Positions 8,997 to 16,410 of a stretch of 64,000 bases of DNA are shown here, piece by piece (the stretch's first letter is position 1; each line of letters opens with the position of its first letter). A program made the translations under genes and the position numbers. The notes beneath the pieces were generated by a model, which saw nothing but the letters and a program-made list of their open reading frames with translations, ran no database searches and was not told the origin of the DNA. The stretch is from positions 62,001-126,000 of the forward strand of contig PHAB01000008.1 of NCBI GenBank assembly GCA_002840275.1, written 5' to 3'. Source of the DNA: Firmicutes bacterium HGW-Firmicutes-14 (lineage in GTDB: Bacteria > Bacillota > Thermincolia > Thermincolales > UBA2595).

Positions 8997-9461
8997 GTGG
9001 CCAAATACGTATTCCATGTCCCGGCCGGGGACAACGAGAGCGGCCAGACTGCCAATAAAACTGTGGACTGGGGGAAAATCTCTTATTCATTCGGAAAGGG
9101 ATTGCAGGAGGAACTGGTTACCTGTTTTGGACTAAAGACATGTATTTTCCCCGACGAGGACGGGATTGAACTGGATGAAGGCTGTGCGGGGATGGGGAAG
9201 GACTGGTTCAATTTCAGGTTCCGAATGTTTGCCAATACTGCTATATACCTGGACATGATAAACATTCCTTTCGAATGGCGGGGTAAGGGCATTGGTGAGT
9301 GGCTGATAAATAAACTGAAAACCTTTGCCCGGGATAACCGGCTGAGCTATATTTTCCTCGGGTCCTATGAGCCTTCTAACCCTTTTTGGGAAAGCTGTGG
9401 ATTTGTTAAAATAACTGAATACCCGGATTTTGTCCTGGGAACAGATTCTATGGCCAAATAG
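8997..9461 (+). CDS. GNAT family N-acetyltransferase
   Basis: A 154-aa acetyl-CoA dependent transferase of unknown substrate. The acetyl-CoA binding motif RGKGIGEWLINKLKTFA (R-x-x-G-x-G type) lies near the centre, preceded by the beta-strand YLDMINIP. A C-terminal FLGSYEPSNPFWESCGF segment is typical of GNAT motif B. The GTG at 8997 has a GGGGGGAGAG site just upstream. The reading frame is open further upstream to 8877, but that would begin inside the palindromic element, so the internal start is preferred. The gene stands alone, 32 bases from the 3' end of the convergent sensor kinase. Confidence 0.85.
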   Translation: MAKYVFHVPAGDNESGQTANKTVDWGKISYSFGKGLQEELVTCFGLKTCIFPDEDGIELDEGCAGMGKDWFNFRFRMFANTAIYLDMINIPFEWRGKGIGEWLINKLKTFARDNRLSYIFLGSYEPSNPFWESCGFVKITEYPDFVLGTDSMAK

Positions 9462-9493
9462 GACAGTGGTCAGTACTATACTTTTTGGCTGTA

Positions 9494-11353
9494 TTATGCC
9501 AGGCAGCAGCTCTCCGGCGCTTCTGCATTGATTGCCGGTAATGTGATAACAAATTCTGTGCCCCATTCCGGGCTAGTGGTGACGGAGATTTTCCCGAAAT
9601 GGTGATTTATTATTCTATAACAGAGGGATAAGCCTAGCCCTGTCCCTGTTTTTTTTGTGGTTACAAAAGGTTTGCCAAGCCGGTCCAGGATTTCGGCAGG
9701 AATTCCCGGACCGGTATCTTTTATTTTGATCAGTACATACTTCCCGGAAGGGTCGTAAGCCGTCCTGACAATTATAGTCCCGCCACCGGGCATTGCTTCG
9801 ACAGAATTATTGAAAAGGTTGAGGAACACCTGTTTGAGCTGGTCCCTGTCGCCCCTGACGGGCGGGGTTTGGGTCAAATCTGTTTCTATCTGCACATCAT
9901 GGAGCAGGGCTTTGCTTTTGAAAAGCAATAAAAGCTCACCGATGATGGTGTTTATCATAAACGTTTCATTCATGCGGTTCTGCTGACGGCTGACCGACAG
10001 GAAATCCCGGATTATATTGTTGGCTCTGTCAATCTCGTCAACCATTAACTGGTAAAGCTCCTTGTCTTCACGGGAGAGGGTGTTCCTGTTGAGGAACAGC
10101 TGAAGAAAACCCTTAACTGTAGTCAGAGGGTTGCGGACCTCGTGGCTGATAGATGCGGCAAGTTCACCCACGATTTTAAAACGTTCTATATCCAGCGCCT
10201 GGTTCTCAAGTTCTACGACATCTGTGATATCATGGAAAGTGCCCAGAACTCCCCTGAAGTTATCTTCAGAATCAGTTATGATAACAGCATTGGACGAAAC
10301 CCACTTGACATCTTTTTCTACTCTCAGGGGTATCAGCATCGAAGAAATATTTTTCCGGGTCCGGAGGGATTGGTAAATAGGCCAGGCATTACAGGGAATG
10401 TCTGTTTTCTGGATAAAGGTCTCAAAAGGCCTGTTATCAAAATCCTTTAAATTCAAAGAAAAAATTCTTTCCATGGCCCTGTTGAAGAGAATGATGTTGC
10501 CGTTTTCATCGGTGCAAAGTATTCCGGCATTGGTGGAATCGAGAAGGGTTTCCAGCAGCCGGTTATGGTCTAATATTGTTTTTTGGGCTCGTTGTACAGC
10601 TGTATATACGGGCATCAGTTCGCAAAATACGCTGTTGGCCGGCAGGGGACCGGGTTCGGGATAAAGGACTTTTTCCGTGAAGTAATTGAGAGAACTGGAA
10701 ATGTCATTGTTAACTCGTTTGACCAAAAAGAGGCTGAGTACAAGGAACCCGGAAATAACCAGGAATTTTACCGAAGCATCACGCCAAAAGGCGGCAGATA
10801 AATCATCTAGGGGAATACTTCCCCACGTATGTCCGATCAGTTCACCATTGCGGTAAATGGGAAGGTTGTAAGCCAACAGGGGCGTGCCCCGGAAAAAATT
10901 AATACCCGAATTCTTATAAAGAACAGGTTTTCCGGTGATATACAGATCTCTGGAAGGATGTTCTCCAGGGAGGGCGGTTAATTTGGCAGAATCGGGGTTA
11001 GGCCCGTAAGCTATGATTGAATCAAGCTCCCGGCAATAATAACCGGCTCCGATGGCATCAAAAGAGGAAGTAACATCATCAATTACCGGCTGGAGTTCCA
11101 AATTCAGGACCTTTACCTGCTGGTCTTTGGGCAGGGTCGATGCATTGTGTTTTTCGAGTATTTCGCTGAAAGAACTGTCCAGCCTTTTTTCCAGGAATCG
11201 GGCAACCGCGGTTGCCTCGCGGATATGGTTTGATTCAATTTCACGTTTGAAGTTAAACAGCTCCAACAGCATATCTAGAAGAAGGGGCAAGGTTGCTAAC
11301 AGGACAGTTAAAATCAACAACCTTGTTTTAAGGGACAAAGTTTTAAATTGCAT
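9494..11353 (-). CDS. Membrane sensor histidine kinase with PAS domain (sporulation-kinase-like)
   Basis: A 619-aa orphan sensor kinase. After a short cytoplasmic start there is a membrane helix (about residues 10-30), an external sensing region of about 160 residues, a second helix (about 200-218), then a PAS domain (about 270-385). The HisKA box ELAASISHEVRNPL follows (phosphoacceptor near residue 404), then the N box FLNLFNNSVEAM, DTGPGIP and GTGLGLS. No response regulator is adjacent, as with KinA-E type kinases that feed the Spo0F/Spo0A phosphorelay. A GTG at 11362 is possible, but AGAGG spacing favours the ATG at 11353. The divergent spacer holds a strong Spo0A-box-like site, which fits a sporulation role (inference). 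Confidence 0.9.
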   Translation of the reverse strand: MQFKTLSLKTRLLILTVLLATLPLLLDMLLELFNFKREIESNHIREATAVARFLEKRLDSSFSEILEKHNASTLPKDQQVKVLNLELQPVIDDVTSSFDAIGAGYYCRELDSIIAYGPNPDSAKLTALPGEHPSRDLYITGKPVLYKNSGINFFRGTPLLAYNLPIYRNGELIGHTWGSIPLDDLSAAFWRDASVKFLVISGFLVLSLFLVKRVNNDISSSLNYFTEKVLYPEPGPLPANSVFCELMPVYTAVQRAQKTILDHNRLLETLLDSTNAGILCTDENGNIILFNRAMERIFSLNLKDFDNRPFETFIQKTDIPCNAWPIYQSLRTRKNISSMLIPLRVEKDVKWVSSNAVIITDSEDNFRGVLGTFHDITDVVELENQALDIERFKIVGELAASISHEVRNPLTTVKGFLQLFLNRNTLSREDKELYQLMVDEIDRANNIIRDFLSVSRQQNRMNETFMINTIIGELLLLFKSKALLHDVQIETDLTQTPPVRGDRDQLKQVFLNLFNNSVEAMPGGGTIIVRTAYDPSGKYVLIKIKDTGPGIPAEILDRLGKPFVTTKKTGTGLGLSLCYRIINHHFGKISVTTSPEWGTEFVITLPAINAEAPESCCLA

Positions 11354-11400
11354 GTTTTTCACCTCTGAGAGCCAATAGAAGACTAATAGATTCCATATTG

Positions 11401-11435
11401 GTCGAAAAACAGGTATTTCCTGCTTTTCGACAAAA
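11401..11435. promoter_or_regulatory. Spo0A-box-like sites in the kinase/GH18 spacer
   Basis: Minus strand 11435-11424 reads TTTTGTCGAAAA, which contains the full TGTCGAA Spo0A core. A second TCGAAAAA is at 11402-11409. The two are arms of an imperfect inverted repeat: GTCGAAAA-a-CAGG (11401-11413) with CCTG-c-TTTTCGAC (11419-11431). A further partial site (TTTTTCGAT) is at 11453-11461. It could control the kinase gene, the GH18 gene or both. Binding is inferred. Confidence 0.5.
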
Positions 11436-11591
11436 GGTTATATCGACTGGTATTTTTCGATTTATCCTGATACAGGCTAATTATTTGGCGATATTTGCAA
11501 AATTCCTCAAACATATTCCTGGTCTGCCATATTTATATCAATGACAGGCCTGTCCGGGCCTCCTTATAATTTACATTATGGGAGGTATTCC

Positions 11592-12758
11592 ATGAACAGG
11601 CGGGAGAAAACTGTAAGGATATGTTTTTATATTTTGATTGCGGCAGCCTTGGGTTTGCCATTGTCCGGAACAACCGGTCCATGGTCTGGGGCTGGTTTCT
11701 CTGTTGAAGCGGGATTGACCGGCAGCGCCTGGTCTGATCATAAAACCGGCAATCCTTTGGAGATATTGGGTTTCTATACAGGGGATGAACCGGGCCTGTC
11801 CGGTTCGTATTCTGTGCTGGAAAACCATTCTGAAAACCTCACATATATAGCCCCCTTTTATTTCAGGGTGTCACTAAACGGTGGCGGGATTGAAAAGATG
11901 CAGGGGATTGGAGACAGGGATATCCGAAAACTGGTTGAGGATGCCCATGGGAGGGATGTACAGGTAATGGCGCTGGTACATAACCTGCTGTACGGCCGGC
12001 CGGCATCTGAAGAGGCGGGTAAAAAGACTGCCCATGCCGTGCTGGCGGACTCTGCGGCCAGAGAGAAATTTATTGAAGATATGTTTAAACTGGTAAAGAA
12101 ATATGATTTTGACGGAATCAATCTGGATATTGAAGATATTTTTCCCGGTGACCGTGACAATATGTCTGCCCTGGTAAGGGAAACAAAAGAGCGGTTTTCC
12201 TCCGAAGGACTGCTGGTTACAGTGTGTGTGCCTCCCGAATCAGGGGATTTCGTGGAAGGCAGCTGGGCAGTAAACTTCGATTACCCGGAGATAGGCCGCT
12301 GGGCAGACAGGGTGGTTATTATGACTTATGATGAACACGGATACTCCACCGGACCGGGACCTGTTGCGTCGGTTTCGTGGGTCCAAAAAGTTATCAGGTA
12401 CAGTGTGTCTGTTATACCTTCAGATAAAATTCTGCTGGGGATACCGGCCTATGGGTTTGACTGGACAGTGGACAAGCCTAAACCCCGGTACCTGTCCTTT
12501 AAGCTGGCATCAGAAACTGCGGAAAGAGCAGGAATAATCCCAGGGTTTGACAACAGGGGGAAAGTCCCGTATTTTGAATATAAGGACGGCGCTGAGGAAC
12601 ACCGGGTGTGGTATGAAGATGAAAAGAGCTTTAGGGCTAAAGCGGAATTAGCCTCGAAATGGGGCCTGGGGGGACTGGCCATCTGGAGACTGGGGATGGA
12701 AGACCCGGCAGTGTGGGAATATATTGATGGAGATATTGAGGTACAGAAATTGAAGTAA
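11592..12758 (+). CDS. Secreted glycoside hydrolase family 18 enzyme (SleL/YaaH-like)
   Basis: The 388-aa product has an N-terminal signal or anchor helix (about residues 8-27) and a GH18 TIM barrel. The catalytic segment FDGINLDIEDIF carries the D-x-D-x-E pattern with the proton donor Glu near residue 181. VVIMTYDEHGYS and the C-terminal GLGGLAIWRLGMEDP are also characteristic. This subgroup includes spore-coat cortex-lytic N-acetylglucosaminidases such as SleL/YaaH. No LysM domain is present. GGGAGG at 11579-11584 selects the ATG at 11592. The last codons and stop lie in a tandem 14-base duplication. A germination or peptidoglycan-remodelling role is likely but not proven. Confidence 0.85.
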   Translation: MNRREKTVRICFYILIAAALGLPLSGTTGPWSGAGFSVEAGLTGSAWSDHKTGNPLEILGFYTGDEPGLSGSYSVLENHSENLTYIAPFYFRVSLNGGGIEKMQGIGDRDIRKLVEDAHGRDVQVMALVHNLLYGRPASEEAGKKTAHAVLADSAAREKFIEDMFKLVKKYDFDGINLDIEDIFPGDRDNMSALVRETKERFSSEGLLVTVCVPPESGDFVEGSWAVNFDYPEIGRWADRVVIMTYDEHGYSTGPGPVASVSWVQKVIRYSVSVIPSDKILLGIPAYGFDWTVDKPKPRYLSFKLASETAERAGIIPGFDNRGKVPYFEYKDGAEEHRVWYEDEKSFRAKAELASKWGLGGLAIWRLGMEDPAVWEYIDGDIEVQKLK

Positions 12759-12772
12759 AGAAATTGAAGTAA
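12745..12772. repeat. Perfect tandem duplication across a stop codon
   Basis: The 14-mer AGAAATTGAAGTAA occurs twice head to tail (12745-12758 and 12759-12772). The first copy contains the GH18 stop codon, so the second adds a duplicated end after the gene. It looks like a recent slippage duplication with no effect on the protein. Confidence 0.85.
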
Positions 12773-12860
12773 AGAAGCAATACTAATCTTTATCCCACTC
12801 CGGGAAGGAATTTAGAAACCTTTGTCGTATAAAGTAATATAAACCGGCGGAGGCATGGGC

Positions 12861-13202
12861 ATGGAATATCGTTTTAAAGTATGGCTTGAAAAAGAGGGCC
12901 AGCCTGTTCTGGGGGACGGGCTCCTGCACCTTCTCACAATGATCCGGCAGCATGGGTCGATCAGAAAGGCTGCAGGGGAAATGAAGATGTCTTACCGTCA
13001 GGCCTGGGGGAACATAAAAAAAGCTGAAGACCGGTTGGGAATAAACCTGCTTATCAAGCAGATAGGGGGTGAGGCAGGCGGCGGCGCGCAGCTTACCCCT
13101 GAAGCGGAGATGTTCATCGAAAGATACAGGGAATTCAGGAGTGAGGTGGATTCTGCTGTCAGGGAAAGTTTTCGTAAATTCTTTGAACCTGGTGAATCTT
13201 AG
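12861..13202 (+). CDS. ModE-like winged-helix regulator (molybdate/tungstate)
   Basis: A 113-aa protein with only the N-terminal DNA-binding half of ModE: a LysR-type winged helix with IRQHGSIRKAAGEMKMSYRQAWGNIKKAE (quoted in parts: SIRKAAGEMKMSYRQAW). It lacks the C-terminal molybdate-binding MOP domains, as do single-domain ModE/TunR-type regulators. It is immediately upstream of tupABC, so control of tungstate uptake is the natural inference. Two inverted repeats between the genes are candidate operators. The ATG at 12861 is 7 bases from GGAGG; an ATG at 12855 is too close. How it senses oxyanion without a MOP domain is unclear. Confidence 0.82.
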   Translation: MEYRFKVWLEKEGQPVLGDGLLHLLTMIRQHGSIRKAAGEMKMSYRQAWGNIKKAEDRLGINLLIKQIGGEAGGGAQLTPEAEMFIERYREFRSEVDSAVRESFRKFFEPGES

Positions 13203-13221
13203 GACCCTTTATTTTTTCAAT

Positions 13222-13282
13222 GCGTTATGCTGGTAAAAACATAACCCATTTTCTTTTATGGCGTTATGCTTTTGCAAGCATA
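13222..13282. promoter_or_regulatory. Paired candidate operators upstream of tupA
   Basis: Two 9-mers GCGTTATGC occur as direct repeats (13222-13230 and 13261-13269). Each begins an inverted repeat: GTTATG-N10-CATAAC (13224-13245) and TATGC-N8-GCATA (13265-13282). The second overlaps a possible -35 (TTGCAA, 13272-13277). They lie between the ModE-like gene and tupA, so they are plausible binding sites for that regulator. Confidence 0.5.
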
Positions 13283-13337
13283 TTGGAAATGACTGGATAT
13301 ATAGTTTTGCAGAAAATTTATTCAGGAGGTATTTAAG

Positions 13338-14240
13338 GTGTTCAAAAAAGCTAAATTCTGGGCTATAATTTTAGTTATGCTGATGATGGTTTCTATTATC
13401 GCCGGATGTACAGGTCAAAAACAGGAACCCCCCAAGGAAGAACCGAAGACCGGACAGCAGGCTGCAGAGCCTGAGAATCAGGAAGTTATTCTGGCCACCA
13501 CTACCAGTACTTTTGACAGCGGGCTGCTGGATGTTTTGCAGCCGGAATTTGAAAAGCAGACCGGGTATAAACTTACAATAGTATCTGTGGGCAGCGGGGC
13601 GGCCATTGCCATGGCTGAACGGGGTGAGGCCGATGTCCTTCTCGTACATTCACCGGCTGATGAGATACGGATTGCCGATGCCGGTGCGGCAATTAACAGG
13701 CAGTTGGTCATGCACAATGACTTTATAGTCATAGGACCTGCCGATGATCCGGCAGGTATTAAGGGAAAACCGACCGGGGAAGCCTTCAAGGCTATTGCTG
13801 GCAGTAAGTCATTATTTATTTCCCGCGGTGATGAATCGGGGACCCATAAAAAAGAACTGGGTATATGGAAAAAAGCGGGGATAGAGCCGTCCGGAGACTG
13901 GTACCGGCAAACCGGGACCGGAATGGGCGGGACCATTAACGTTGCTGCGGAAAAGGGCGGGTATACTCTTACCGACCGGGCCACCTATCTGTCCCTGAAG
14001 AAGAACATGGACCTGGTTATCCTGATAGAAGGGGACAAAGACCTGCTGAATATCTATCATGTCATGCAGGTGAACCCCGAAAAATTTGAAAAAGTAAATG
14101 CCGAAGGTGGAAAGGCCTTTGAGGATTTTATGCTTTCTCAGGAAACCCAGGAAATTATCGGTACCTTTGGTGTTGACAAGTTCGGAAGTCCCCTCTTCTT
14201 CCCTGATGCCGGGAAAAACGAGGAAGAACTGACCAAATAA
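13338..14240 (+). CDS. tupA: Tungstate ABC transporter substrate-binding lipoprotein
   Basis: A 300-aa lipoprotein that captures tungstate outside the membrane and delivers it to TupB. The N-terminal helix ends in lipobox IAGC (Cys24), followed by a Glu/Pro/Lys linker. The mature domain starts with the diagnostic TTTSTFDSGLLDVL (from residue 54), typical of TupA/WtpA-like proteins, and has SGAAIAMAERGEADVLLVHSP and GDESGTHKKE. GTG start with AGGAGG nearby. tupB and tupC follow. TupA proteins usually prefer tungstate strongly over molybdate, so W-enzymes are expected in this organism (inference). Confidence 0.92.
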   Translation: MFKKAKFWAIILVMLMMVSIIAGCTGQKQEPPKEEPKTGQQAAEPENQEVILATTTSTFDSGLLDVLQPEFEKQTGYKLTIVSVGSGAAIAMAERGEADVLLVHSPADEIRIADAGAAINRQLVMHNDFIVIGPADDPAGIKGKPTGEAFKAIAGSKSLFISRGDESGTHKKELGIWKKAGIEPSGDWYRQTGTGMGGTINVAAEKGGYTLTDRATYLSLKKNMDLVILIEGDKDLLNIYHVMQVNPEKFEKVNAEGGKAFEDFMLSQETQEIIGTFGVDKFGSPLFFPDAGKNEEELTK

Positions 14241-14280
14241 TTAAGGTTACCGGAATAGTCTGGGATATGGAGGTAGAGAG

Positions 14281-14979
14281 ATGGATCTGGTTTGGCAGGG
14301 CATAGCAGAGGCCTTCCGGCTTCTTTTGGCAGGTGACCCTGAAGTCATCAGAATAACTGTGCTGACATTGAAGGTTTCGGGGACAGCTACTTTGATCAGC
14401 CTATGCATAGGTATTCCCCTGGGAGCCTTATTGGCCCTGTCCAGATTCCCCGGGCGCAAGTTCTTCATGAGCCTGGTCAATATGGGCATGGGTCTTCCGC
14501 CGGTGGTGGCTGGACTCTGGATAACTATATTCCTGTGGAGAAATGGGCCTTTGGGTTTTTTCAATCTCATGTATACACCTGCAGCTATGATAATTGCCCA
14601 GGCGGTTATTGCTTCACCCATTATTACGGGAATTTCTGCTGCAGCGTTCCAGCAGGTAAGTGGTAAGTTGCGGCTGCAGATTATGGCCCTTGGCGCTACC
14701 AGGTGGCAATACGTATTGCTGCTGGTAAAGGAAGTGCGGCTTTCCCTCCTTGCTGCAGTGATGGCCGGCTTTGGGGGAGTTATTTCCGAAGTGGGGGCTT
14801 CAACCATGGTCGGACAAAACGTCCTGGGACGTACCAGGGTGCTTACCACAGCGACGGTCATGGAAGTATCCAAGGGGAATTTTGATATTGCTATAGCTCT
14901 GAGTGTTATACTTATGGTATTGGCTTATGGTGTGACTCTGACTCTCACCCTGGCCCAACAGCGGGGGAACCGGTCATGA
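14281..14979 (+). CDS. tupB: Tungstate ABC transporter permease
   Basis: The inner-membrane channel of the tungstate importer, 232 aa with about five to six hydrophobic helices. The ABC-permease EAA loop is present as ALGATRWQYVLLLVKE and the C-terminal part contains ISEVGASTMVGQN, typical of TupB. GGAGG precedes the ATG closely. The stop overlaps the tupC start by four bases (ATGA), indicating translational coupling. Its place between tupA and tupC fixes the assignment among related molybdate and sulfate permeases. Confidence 0.92.
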   Translation: MDLVWQGIAEAFRLLLAGDPEVIRITVLTLKVSGTATLISLCIGIPLGALLALSRFPGRKFFMSLVNMGMGLPPVVAGLWITIFLWRNGPLGFFNLMYTPAAMIIAQAVIASPIITGISAAAFQQVSGKLRLQIMALGATRWQYVLLLVKEVRLSLLAAVMAGFGGVISEVGASTMVGQNVLGRTRVLTTATVMEVSKGNFDIAIALSVILMVLAYGVTLTLTLAQQRGNRS

Positions 14980-16136
14980 ATGCGATTACTGAAACGATTC
15001 TGACGGCAGTCAACCTGTCGGTGAAAAAAGGGAAAAATGAAATACTGAGGGTTCCCCGGATTGATTTTATAAAGGGCGGGTTTACAGCGGTTACCGGGCC
15101 CAATGGAGCGGGGAAAAGCACTCTTTTGAAGGCCCTTGGTTTCCTGGAAAAGATTTCCTATGGGGAGATTTTTTTTAAAGGGCAGCCGGTAAAGGGAAGA
15201 AAGGACAAACTGGCGGTAAGACGTTGTATGGCCACGGTTTTTCAGGACCCTCTTTTATTACGGGGGACGGTGCTGGAAAATGTTGCTATTGGTTTGAGGC
15301 TCAGGGGGATGCCCAGGAGGGACAGGAACGAAAAAGCCATTTACTGGCTCGATAAACTCCGTGTCTCCCACCTTGCCTGCCGGGATGCGGGGACTCTGTC
15401 GGGAGGTGAAGCCCAGAGGGTTAGCTTGGCCAGGGCTATGGCGATGGAGCCGGAAGTGCTGTTCCTGGATGAGCCGTTTACCTACCTGGATATGCCGACC
15501 CGGGCTGCTCTTGTGAGTGAATTGAAGGAAATTCTCACAGAAGCGGGTACGACCGCCCTGATGGTGGCCCATGACTTAAATGAAATCCCGTTCCTGGCAG
15601 ACAGGATGATTGTCCTGCTGGACGGGCAGGTAAGGCAATCCGGTCCTGTCGGGCAGGTATTGTCATGCCCGGAAAGCAGGGATGTCGCGGAATTCCTGGG
15701 GGTGGACAACATCTGGCCGGGTCGCCTGGAGACCGGTGTTTCAGACCGGAGGCTTTTCAGGGTGGACGGATCCGGAGTCTCCCTTATTGTTAACGGCAGT
15801 TCCGGCCATGAGCACACCGGACAAGACAGTGATGCCTGGCACTTCGGTGATACCGGTTTGGCCGCATGTATCAGGCCTGAACATGTCATGGCAGGCAGCG
15901 GGGTTTTTCCTGAAAGTGCTTTCAGGGATGAAAAATCAAATTTGTTTGAAGGCCGTATTGAATCGGTTTATCCCTATGGGCATTTTTACAGGATTAAAGC
16001 CAGAGCCGGTTCCGGTGCAGGAGACATGGATATTACCGCCTTGGCGGCTGTGGCGGGTTTCCCTGAGCCACCCCGGAAAGGGGACAGGATTTGGGTGATG
16101 ATACCCCCTGAAAAGGTCAGTCTTATGAAGCTGTAA
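14976..16136 (+). CDS. tupC: Tungstate ABC transporter ATP-binding protein
   Basis: The ATPase that powers tungstate uptake. The 386-aa protein has Walker A GPNGAGKSTLLKAL (about residue 41), the ABC signature LSGGEAQRVSLARA and Walker B VLFLDEPFTYLD, then the switch His in MVAHDLNE. A C-terminal region (about residues 235-386) contains IRPEHVM and a TOBE-like beta segment, which in related importers binds oxyanion and mediates trans-inhibition. It is longer than the shortest TupC proteins because of this tail. A clean terminator follows at 16184-16214. Confidence 0.92.
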   Translation: MNAITETILTAVNLSVKKGKNEILRVPRIDFIKGGFTAVTGPNGAGKSTLLKALGFLEKISYGEIFFKGQPVKGRKDKLAVRRCMATVFQDPLLLRGTVLENVAIGLRLRGMPRRDRNEKAIYWLDKLRVSHLACRDAGTLSGGEAQRVSLARAMAMEPEVLFLDEPFTYLDMPTRAALVSELKEILTEAGTTALMVAHDLNEIPFLADRMIVLLDGQVRQSGPVGQVLSCPESRDVAEFLGVDNIWPGRLETGVSDRRLFRVDGSGVSLIVNGSSGHEHTGQDSDAWHFGDTGLAACIRPEHVMAGSGVFPESAFRDEKSNLFEGRIESVYPYGHFYRIKARAGSGAGDMDITALAAVAGFPEPPRKGDRIWVMIPPEKVSLMKL

Positions 16137-16183
16137 CAGAAGGGCTGATTTATACTGAGGGCTTGTTGACAAACTGCTGCAAT

Positions 16184-16214
16184 AAAAAGATTGCCTAAAT
16201 GTGCAATCTTTTTT
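16184..16214 (+). terminator. Terminator of the tup operon
   Basis: AAAAAGATTGC (16184-16194) pairs with GCAATCTTTTT (16203-16213) around an 8-base loop. The T-rich right arm continues as the U-tract. Because both arms end in A or T runs it may also work in reverse. Confidence 0.85.
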
Positions 16215-16357
16215 AGTGAGCAGAGTTTTCAACAGCTATTTAGTTCCGGCATATCTTCTTTCTGCCCCTTGCGGACAAGGGTATGAATTTCTTCACCGCC
16301 TGGTAACAGATTTATGATAAAAACCTGTAATTCCTTTAATAACACAGGACTATCTGT

Positions 16358-16363
16358 TATAAT
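16358..16363 (+). promoter_or_regulatory. Possible -10 box for priA operon
   Basis: A consensus TATAAT lies 48 bases before the priA ATG. The base-pairing region 17 bases upstream (TTTAAT) is a poor -35, so this promoter is only tentative. Confidence 0.3.
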
Positions 16364-16410
16364 ATATTATTATGGTATATTAGCCGAACTGTGTGCTCAA
16401 TGGAGGAATT

